Of a DNA stretch of 8,028 nt, positions 1-5,136 are shown in pieces. Positions within the stretch are counted from its first letter, which is position 1, and each line of letters begins with the position of its first letter. Position numbers and translations under genes: made by a program. Source of the DNA: Chloroflexota bacterium. Its GTDB lineage: Bacteria > Chloroflexota > Anaerolineae > VGOG01. Location of the stretch: the NCBI GenBank assembly GCA_030615705.1, contig JAUWYT010000059.1, positions 1 through 8,028 of the forward strand, given 5' to 3'. The notes under the pieces were generated by a model, which did not search any database, was not told where the DNA came from, and saw nothing but the letters and a program-made list of their open reading frames with translations.

Positions 1-643
1 AGTTCATCATGATGGTGTTGACCACCTCGTGAGCTCCGGTGACGGCCTTGAGGTAGCCGGGGATGGCTCCCCAGAAAGCTCCCCCCACCGCCCCGGCCAG
101 TACGGCCAGAGGCAGGTGGATAAACCAGGGGAGATCAGTAAAAGTGTAGCCGACCCAAGCCGAGCACAGTGCTCCGATGAAGAATTGCCCTTCGACGCCG
201 ATGTTGAACAGGCCACAGCGGAATCCCAAAGCCACGCCCAGTCCAGCCAGAATGTACGGCGTCGCAGTGACCAGGCTCTCGGTGATGGGCCAGAGGGCCT
301 TCACCAAAGGAGTGGAGTCCCCGCTGGCGACATAGGCTTGGATGCCCTGGTAGACCTCCGACGGACTGCCGATGGAGCCCTGGAAAAGGGCACCGTACGC
401 GGTCGCAATCGAGTGCCAGGTGGCTGAGAGAGCTGTCCCTGGTGCGCTCAGGAAGTTGCGGTACGCGGCTACCACCGTGGCATCGGTGATGGCGATGACG
501 ATGGCCCCAATGACCAGACCGGTGAACACCGCCAGGGCCGGTACCAGCATCGGCCTCAGGGCACGCCGCCAGGCCGGCAGGCCCGCCGAGGCCTCGGGGA
601 CCTCGGTCTCAACGGCTTTCTGTTCGCTGTTAGATTTGTCCAA
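1..643 (-). CDS. ABC transporter permease, BMP/nucleoside-type importer (YufP-like), 3' part cut by window edge
   Basis: Inner-membrane permease of the branched-chain/ribose/nucleoside superfamily (BPD_transp_2), which would form the channel of the importer encoded upstream. I translated 214 codons. A basic cytoplasmic N-terminus (about residues 1-31) precedes a hydrophobic segment at 33-53. Several more hydrophobic stretches follow after about residue 125. The motifs GLFNIGVEGQ (144-153) and GAHEVVNTIMMN (203-214) are characteristic of the YufP-type permease in BMP operons. The start is TTG (643-641), six bases downstream of AGGAG. The nearby GTG at 650-648 runs into a stop after six codons. 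The protein continues past the left edge, where the rest and a second permease are expected. A MITE-like insertion separates it from the upstream genes but leaves a working ribosome-binding site. The family call is firm; the nucleoside substrate is inferred. Confidence 0.92.
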   Translation of the reverse strand, partial: MDKSNSEQKAVETEVPEASAGLPAWRRALRPMLVPALAVFTGLVIGAIVIAITDATVVAAYRNFLSAPGTALSATWHSIATAYGALFQGSIGSPSEVYQGIQAYVASGDSTPLVKALWPITESLVTATPYILAGLGVALGFRCGLFNIGVEGQFFIGALCSAWVGYTFTDLPWFIHLPLAVLAGAVGGAFWGAIPGYLKAVTGAHEVVNTIMMN

Positions 644-649
644 GGCTCA

Positions 650-658
650 CTCCTTTAT
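650..658. repeat. Left copy of 9-bp target-site duplication; contains the permease ribosome-binding site
   Basis: CTCCTTTAT here is identical to 781-789. On the minus strand it reads ATAAAGGAG, whose AGGAG lies six bases before the TTG start of the permease. This copy is therefore the functional ribosome-binding site, and the other copy is stranded upstream of the inserted element. Confidence 0.75.
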
Positions 659-780
659 CGGTAGTTCCCGTTATGGAGTTCGTAGTAACGACTTTAGTCG
701 TTTGCACTGCGTAACCAGCGACTAAAGTCGCCGCTACAAACCTGTGCCACGTGATGATAACGCTAAAACGGGAATTGCTG
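659..780. mobile_element. 122-bp MITE-like element between MFS pseudogene and permease
   Basis: The ends are imperfect terminal inverted repeats: CGGTAGTTCCCGTT (659-672) and AACGGGAATTGCTG (767-780) match at 11 of 14 positions when one is reverse-complemented, with eight consecutive identical inner bases. Perfect 9-bp direct repeats (650-658 and 781-789) abut both ends exactly, as expected for a target-site duplication. The element holds no ORF of useful length and is centred on a long hairpin (682-737). It fits a non-autonomous miniature element mobilised in trans by a transposase making 9-bp duplications. IS4-type enzymes do this, but the parent family cannot be assigned from the window. 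I saw no convincing outward promoter inside it. Confidence 0.7.
682..737. repeat. Inverted repeat (REP-like hairpin) inside the MITE
   Basis: Arms of 19 bp at 682-700 and 719-737 match at 16 of 19 positions around an 18-base loop. The innermost 12 bases of each arm (CGACTTTAGTCG and CGACTAAAGTCG) are perfect complements and near-palindromes themselves. No poly-T tract follows on either strand, so it is not an obvious Rho-independent terminator. From memory, this GACTTTAGTC palindrome recurs between genes in many environmental genomes, but that needs a search. Confidence 0.75.
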
Positions 781-789
781 CTCCTTTAT
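781..789. repeat. Right copy of 9-bp target-site duplication
   Basis: CTCCTTTAT, identical to 650-658, directly abuts the right end of the element. It lies 20 bases past the MFS stop codon. Before insertion, the MFS stop, the AGGAG and the permease start would therefore have been closely spaced, as in an ordinary operon. Confidence 0.72.
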
Positions 790-809
790 GTAACTTGCAG
801 TGACTCTGG

Positions 810-1862
810 CTACGGCTCCAGGGTATCGGCCAGGGGCAAGCCCTTCGTCTCTGTCCCCAACGCGAAGACGACCACTCCTTCCACGACGAAGGCCACAGCG
901 TAAAGGCTCAAGCCGGCGGTGAAGGAGGTTTGAAGTAGACTGGCCCCCAGCAGTGGCCCCAGCGAACCGGCGATGCGGGTCATGCCGCTGGCCAGCCCAT
1001 GCCAGTGGGGCGGATTTCGGTCGGATAGAGCTCAGGCGTGTAGGCGTAGAGCGCGCCCCACGCCCCCAGGCAGAAGAAGGACATCAACACCGCCATGCCG
1101 ACGATGCTGGTCAGACCGGTGACGACGGCGAACAGGTAGGTGAAGACGCCGCTCATCACCAGGTAGAGAGCCAGCGTCGGGCGGCGCCCCCACCGTTCGA
1201 CGAGGTAGGCCGCCGAGAAGTAGCCGGGCAGTTGGGCCAGCGCCATCAGGAAGACGTTTTGATACGTTTTTAAGAAAGTAAAGCCCTTCCCGACGAAGAT
1301 GCGCGGCAACCAGATGAAGGTGCCGTAGCAGCCCAGGGAGATGGCGAACCAGGTGATCCACAGCATCAGCGTGCGGCGGACGTAGGGGTGTCGCCAGAGG
1401 GCGGCCACGGTCACGCCCCGTTGGCGAGAGGGCACAGTGATGGTCAGGTCGGGAACCGGCACACCGTTTTCGTTGGCGACCTGGGTCAGTACAGCGCGCA
1501 TCTCCTCTTGCTGGCCGTTGACCAGCAGGTAGCGCGGCGACTCGGGCACGTAGCGCCGGATGAAGTAGATGACGAGGCCCGGCAGCGCCGATAGCGCCAG
1601 CAGCACTCGCCAACCAAAACGAGGGACGACCAGCCAGGCCAGCCCTGCGGCGACGATGGTGCCCAGCGCCCAGAAGCTCTCCAGGTAGACCAGGTAGCGG
1701 CCTCGCTTGTTGCGCGGCAAGTACTCAGCGAAGATGGAATAGTCCACCGGCAGCCCAGCCAACGCCGCAAATGACCATCAGTTTGCGCTGAAACGGTCCA
1801 AACCCAATTTCGTCAATCACGTCGTCGTAGCGACGCGGCGTTGAGACAGTTGAGGCATTCAT
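810..1862 (-). pseudogene. MFS transporter (sugar/SV2-like) pseudogene: internal deletion plus 1-nt frameshift
   Basis: Remnant of a 12-helix major facilitator, read in three pieces. ATG at 1862, with GGTGA just upstream, opens MNASTVSTPRRYDDVIDEIG and continues to VICGVGWAA, a normal start for this family up to helix 1. That frame stops at 1727-1725. Homology resumes in another frame at about 1756 with GLPVDYSIFAEYLP, a helix-4 motif, so helices 2-3 and the linking loop (by family comparison about 100-120 residues) are missing. The middle piece carries PESPRYL and YTPELYPTEIRPTGMGW. At 990-994, TGGCC replaces an expected TGGGCC and reading ends at 980. One base restored gives ASGMTRIAGSLGPLLGASLL, ending with GTETKGLPLADTLEP and TAG at 812-810. 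It begins 25 bases after the ATPase stop. The frameshift could be a sequencing error; the missing segment is harder to explain that way. Confidence 0.85.
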
Positions 1863-1887
1863 AGTTCACCCGCGGTCGGGCTCTCTC

Positions 1888-3459
1888 CTAGAAGACTCGC
1901 TCGACCTCGATCTCCTCTGCCAGCGGAGGAGCTACCTCGATGGCCTCGGCCGGTTTGACCCCGGCCATCAGCAGGCCCAGGTACTCCTTGTTGACCCCCG
2001 GCGCCGGCACGGTGTCCACGATCTCGCCTTTGTACATCACTGCGATGCGATCGGACAGAGCGATGATCTCATCTAGTTCCGGAGAGACCAGCAGCACCGC
2101 CGTCCCCTCATCTCGTTTCTCAATAATGCGGTTGTGGATGTACTCGATGGAACCCACGTCCAGACCTCGCGTGGGCTGCGAGGCGATGAGCAGCTTGATG
2201 GGACGGGAGAACTCCCGGGCCACGATGACCTTTTGCTGATTGCCACCGGACAGGGTGGATGTGGGCACGAATACGTTGGGAGTGCGCACGTCAAACTGCT
2301 CCACCAGGTTCCGGGCCGTGGCGATGACTGACTCCTCCTGGGTGACTATGCCTCTGGCGAAGGGTGGCAGGTAGTACGAGCACAACACCAGGTTGTCGTG
2401 GACCGGGAAACTGAGAACCAAACCGTGCCGCAGCCGATCCTCCGGTATGTGGGCCACCCCTTTTTCCAGGATCTGCCGGGGGGTGGCATGATCCACACGC
2501 TCGCCCAGAATACGCATCTCCCCGCCGATAATCGGCTGCAGGCCGGTGAGGGCGTACACCAGCTCCGTCTGCCCGTTGCCCTGCACCCCTGCGATTCCCA
2601 GGATCTCTCCCGCTCTGACTTCAAAGGACACCCCGTTCACCATCAGGTTCTGGCGCTTGTCCAGTACCTGCAGGTCCTTTACCTCCAGCACTACTCCATC
2701 CGGGGAGGCCGGCTTCTTGCGCACCACCAGATCCACCTCACGCCCCACCATCATGGCTGCCAGATCCACCTTGGTGGTCTCATCTGGCGTGGTGGTGCCC
2801 ACCACCCGCCCGTCCCGCAGCACGGTGATGCGGTCGGCCAGGGCCATGACCTCTTTCAGCTTGTGGGTGATGAAGATGATGGACTTGCCTTGAGAGGACA
2901 GGGAACGCAGTACTTTGAAGAGGTCTTCGGCTTCCTGAGGAGTGAGTACGGCAGTGGGCTCGTCCAGGATGAGGGTGTCGGCCTGGCGGTACAGCACCTT
3001 GATGATCTCCACCCGCTGCTGCACGCCGACGGGGATGTCTTCGATGTAGGTCTCAGGGTCCACCTCCAGGCCATGCTGTTGGGAGATCTCCCGGATGCGT
3101 TGGGCCACCTGGGCCTGGTCGAGGAGGATGCCGTTGCGGGTGGGTTCCACGCCCAACATGACGTTCTCGGTGACGGTCATGACGGGGATGAGCATGAAGT
3201 GTTGATGCACCATGCCGATGCCCTGATCAATGGCGTCGGAGGGGTCCTGGATCTGAACCTCCCGACCATTGAGCATGATCTGGCCTTCGTCTGGGGTGTA
3301 GAGACCGTAAAGGATGTTCACCAGGGTGGTCTTCCCTGCCCCGTTTTCGCCCAGGAGGGCGTGGATTTCCCCTTGCTCCAGCGCCAGGTCAATGTGATCG
3401 TTGGCCAAAACGCCGGGGAAAGCCTTGGTAATGCCGCGCAATTCTAGCACTGGGGGCAT
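1888..3459 (-). CDS. ABC transporter ATP-binding protein, double-NBD, BMP/nucleoside-type (YufO/RbsA-like)
   Basis: Cytoplasmic motor of the importer: two ABC domains in one chain of 523 residues, a normal size for the family. Domain 1 has Walker A GENGAGKTT (37-45), a weak signature VGVQQR (144-149), Walker B TLILDEPT (162-169) and the switch histidine in FITHKL (199). Domain 2 has a degenerate Walker A GVQGNGQTE (291-299), a good signature LSGGNQQ (403-409) and Walker B LLIASQPTRGLD, where the usual DE is SQ. Only the composite site formed by Walker A/B of domain 1 and LSGGNQ of domain 2 looks catalytic; this asymmetry is usual for the family. I start at ATG 3459, seven bases after GGAG (3470-3467). 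The in-frame GTG at 3465 is only one base from that site. It follows the binding-protein gene by 76 bases containing a hairpin. Confidence 0.96.
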   Translation of the reverse strand: MPPVLELRGITKAFPGVLANDHIDLALEQGEIHALLGENGAGKTTLVNILYGLYTPDEGQIMLNGREVQIQDPSDAIDQGIGMVHQHFMLIPVMTVTENVMLGVEPTRNGILLDQAQVAQRIREISQQHGLEVDPETYIEDIPVGVQQRVEIIKVLYRQADTLILDEPTAVLTPQEAEDLFKVLRSLSSQGKSIIFITHKLKEVMALADRITVLRDGRVVGTTTPDETTKVDLAAMMVGREVDLVVRKKPASPDGVVLEVKDLQVLDKRQNLMVNGVSFEVRAGEILGIAGVQGNGQTELVYALTGLQPIIGGEMRILGERVDHATPRQILEKGVAHIPEDRLRHGLVLSFPVHDNLVLCSYYLPPFARGIVTQEESVIATARNLVEQFDVRTPNVFVPTSTLSGGNQQKVIVAREFSRPIKLLIASQPTRGLDVGSIEYIHNRIIEKRDEGTAVLLVSPELDEIIALSDRIAVMYKGEIVDTVPAPGVNKEYLGLLMAGVKPAEAIEVAPPLAEEIEVERVF

Positions 3460-3480
3460 GTGCACTCTCCATTTATAGCA

Positions 3481-3515
3481 AGGTTCGGGCCAGGGAAGCT
3501 CCCTGGCCCGAACCT
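3481..3515 (-). promoter_or_regulatory. Perfect intercistronic stem-loop between binding protein and ATPase genes
   Basis: A 16-bp perfect inverted repeat (3481-3496 and 3500-3515) closes a three-base loop. It begins 20 bases after the binding-protein stop codon. On the minus strand the sequence after it (TGCTATAAAT) lacks a T-run, so it is not a canonical full terminator. Similar hairpins after binding-protein genes (classically malE-malF) block 3' exonucleases and raise binding-protein mRNA over the distal transporter genes. That role is inferred here from position and shape. Confidence 0.85.
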
Positions 3516-3535
3516 GTTGTACAGATACCGAGGGC

Positions 3536-4834
3536 CTACTGGCCCAAGACGCCGCTCACGGTGATGGTGCCGGCGATCAGGTCTGCCTTGGCCTGCTCGA
3601 TCTCGGCCTTCAGGTCAGCAGCCACCTTGTTCTCGAACTCATGGTACGGGGCGATGCCTACGCCGTCGTTCTTCAGGGTGCCTAAGTACATGCCTCCCTT
3701 GAAGGTGCCGTCAAGCACGTCCTTAATGGCGTCGAACACGGCCACGTCCATGTTCTTGAGGATGCTGGTCAGATAGGTCTCCTTGAACTCAGGAGCCGAT
3801 ACGTACCAGTCGGTGTCCACGCCGATGAGCATGGTGCCGCGCTCCTTGCAGGCAGCGGCAGAGCCCAAACCAACAGGCCCAGCCACCGGCAGGATGACGT
3901 CGGCACCCTCGTCCATCAGCGACTCGGCAAAGCGACGCCCGTCGTCGGTGGACTCGAAGTTGCCGGTGAAGAGGCCCTCGTCCGAGGCCGTCTCCCAGCC
4001 CAGCACCTCCACACTCGTCCCATGCTGCTGGTTGTAGTACTTGACCCCAGCCTCGAAGCCCACCATGAAGATGGTCACCGGCGGGATCTTGATGCCGCCG
4101 AAGGTGCCCACCTTGCCTGTCTGGGTCATCCCGGCCGCCAAGTAGCCAGCCAGGAAGGCGGCCTCATCGGTGGCAAAGGTCAAACCAAGAACGTTGGCCA
4201 GTTCCTCATCGGCACCACAGTCCTTGCCAGGTTCCGCCCCAGGCCAGCAGTCGGGGTAGGCGTAGTCCACGATGGTGAAGTTAGTGGCGGGGTTGGCGAT
4301 GGCCGCAATGGCGGTGTCTACCCCCAGTAGGAAGCCAACGGTGACGATCAGATCAAGATCCTCGGCCAGGAACTGCTGGATGTTCTTGGCATAGTCAGCC
4401 TGCTGCTGGGACTCCAGGAATTTACCCTCGACGCCAAGTTGGGTCATGGCGTCCGTGATCCCTTTCCATGCAGTAGCGTTGAAGCTCTTGTCATCAATGC
4501 CGCCCATGTCCGTCACTTGGCCGACGACGAACTCTGCTGCTTCAGCCTCTGGACTGGGTATCAGAAGCTTCCAACCGGGATGGATCAGATTGGGATTGTC
4601 AATCCTGGCGAAGCTGTCATCTTCACCACGCTTGGCGTTGGTAGCGTTGACAATCGCCCAGTACGCTGGACCGTTGCCCAGATACTTCTCCGCCAGGGTC
4701 CAGAGGTTGTCACCCAGCTTCACCGTGTAGGTCATTTCCTCCTGGGCCGGCGGAGCAGCGCCGACCACACTGAGCCCCAGGCTCAATAGCAGTGACAGCA
4801 CTACAGCTAGATTGACCAAACTCTTCTTAAACAT
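3536..4834 (-). CDS. Secreted BMP-family (nucleoside-type) substrate-binding protein with N-terminal LysM domain
   Basis: Extracytoplasmic receptor of the importer, 432 residues. A signal peptide (MFKK, then a hydrophobic core to about residue 26, VVGA-APP) has no lipobox cysteine, so signal peptidase I cleavage is expected. Residues 36-93 form a LysM domain (YTVKLGDNLWTLAEKYLG ... NPNLIHPGWKLLIP), which binds peptidoglycan. Residues about 103-415 are a BMP/PnrA/Med domain: VTDMGGIDDKSFN (107-119), FLAGYLAAG (227-235), FGGIKIPPV (245-253), GVDTDWY (338-344) and TSILKN (356-361), matching family substrate-pocket regions. Most relatives are lipoproteins, so LysM probably replaces the lipid anchor. 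Cys196 and Cys206 in a short acidic loop could form a disulphide. The start is supported by AAGGAGGAG (4849-4841), six bases upstream. First gene of the operon. Purine nucleoside is the likeliest ligand by family. Confidence 0.94.
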   Translation of the reverse strand: MFKKSLVNLAVVLSLLLSLGLSVVGAAPPAQEEMTYTVKLGDNLWTLAEKYLGNGPAYWAIVNATNAKRGEDDSFARIDNPNLIHPGWKLLIPSPEAEAAEFVVGQVTDMGGIDDKSFNATAWKGITDAMTQLGVEGKFLESQQQADYAKNIQQFLAEDLDLIVTVGFLLGVDTAIAAIANPATNFTIVDYAYPDCWPGAEPGKDCGADEELANVLGLTFATDEAAFLAGYLAAGMTQTGKVGTFGGIKIPPVTIFMVGFEAGVKYYNQQHGTSVEVLGWETASDEGLFTGNFESTDDGRRFAESLMDEGADVILPVAGPVGLGSAAACKERGTMLIGVDTDWYVSAPEFKETYLTSILKNMDVAVFDAIKDVLDGTFKGGMYLGTLKNDGVGIAPYHEFENKVAADLKAEIEQAKADLIAGTITVSGVLGQ

Positions 4835-5069
4835 TTGTTACTCCTCCTTGTAGTTACAATTGTTGACTAATTGGCAATTTCCACAGTTGCTTGTCCAGTA
4901 GGCATCCCCCCTTTCAGTCGGCTAAATATGATTGGTTGAGAAGCTTCCCAGGAAATAGCTACGCCCTCCCTCTATCTGACTAGCTATCACCCCCTCTCCA
5001 GATGCTGTGCGCGCCGTCCACCTGTGCAGATAGCTTAACGCCTTTCGCTGCATCTCCGTAGCTGACACT
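4835..5069 (-). promoter_or_regulatory. Long structured 5' leader of the importer operon
   Basis: About 235 bases separate the predicted transcription start from the ATG, with no ORF supported. Three short segments can pair in competing ways on the minus strand: 5029-5035 with 4982-4988 (7 bp), or 4981-4987 with 4955-4961 (7 bp). 5027-5033 can also pair with 4972-4978 (7 bp). The middle segment is shared by the first two, so those helices exclude each other. Near the ribosome-binding site a small CAATT/AATTG hairpin is possible. I could not match the leader to the purine, TPP, cobalamin, THF, ZTP or c-di-GMP riboswitch consensus from memory. Regulation is a hypothesis; the leader length follows from the promoter call. 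Confidence 0.45.
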
Positions 5070-5075
5070 GCAGCC

Positions 5076-5104
5076 ATTATAATCTATTTTGTTTAAACGT
5101 GCAA
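5076..5104 (-). promoter_or_regulatory. Sigma70-type promoter of the importer operon
   Basis: On the minus strand, TTGCAC (5104-5099) and a perfect TATAAT (5081-5076) are separated by 17 bases, near-ideal for a housekeeping promoter. Transcription should begin near 5069. The spacer contains the 8-bp palindrome GTTTAAAC (5091-5098), which might be a repressor site, though so short an AT-rich palindrome can arise by chance. The promoter begins 33 bases after the ftsK stop and no convincing terminator lies between, so some read-through from ftsK is possible. Confidence 0.8.
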
Positions 5105-5136
5105 ATCCTCCACTGTGCCCCACAGATGATGACCGC

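Noticed and set aside
29..725. Two overlapping plus-strand open frames at the left edge
   Set aside because: They lie opposite the TTG-started permease, whose minus-strand translation has strong family motifs. The plus-strand products are low-complexity.
2398..3447. A 349-codon open frame on the plus strand opposite the ATPase gene
   Set aside because: It lies entirely opposite a gene with complete ABC motifs. The translation is His/Gln/Val-rich with no domain, and it is an antisense shadow of biased codon use.
4835..5069. A known riboswitch in the importer leader (purine, TPP, cobalamin, THF, ZTP, c-di-GMP)
   Set aside because: I looked for the conserved core sequences of each class and found none in order. 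Only uncharacterised alternative pairings remain.
5113..5125. CTGTG-CCC-CACAG hairpin just after ftsK, considered as a terminator
   Set aside because: The stem is only 5 bp and no T-run follows on the minus strand, so it does not meet terminator criteria.
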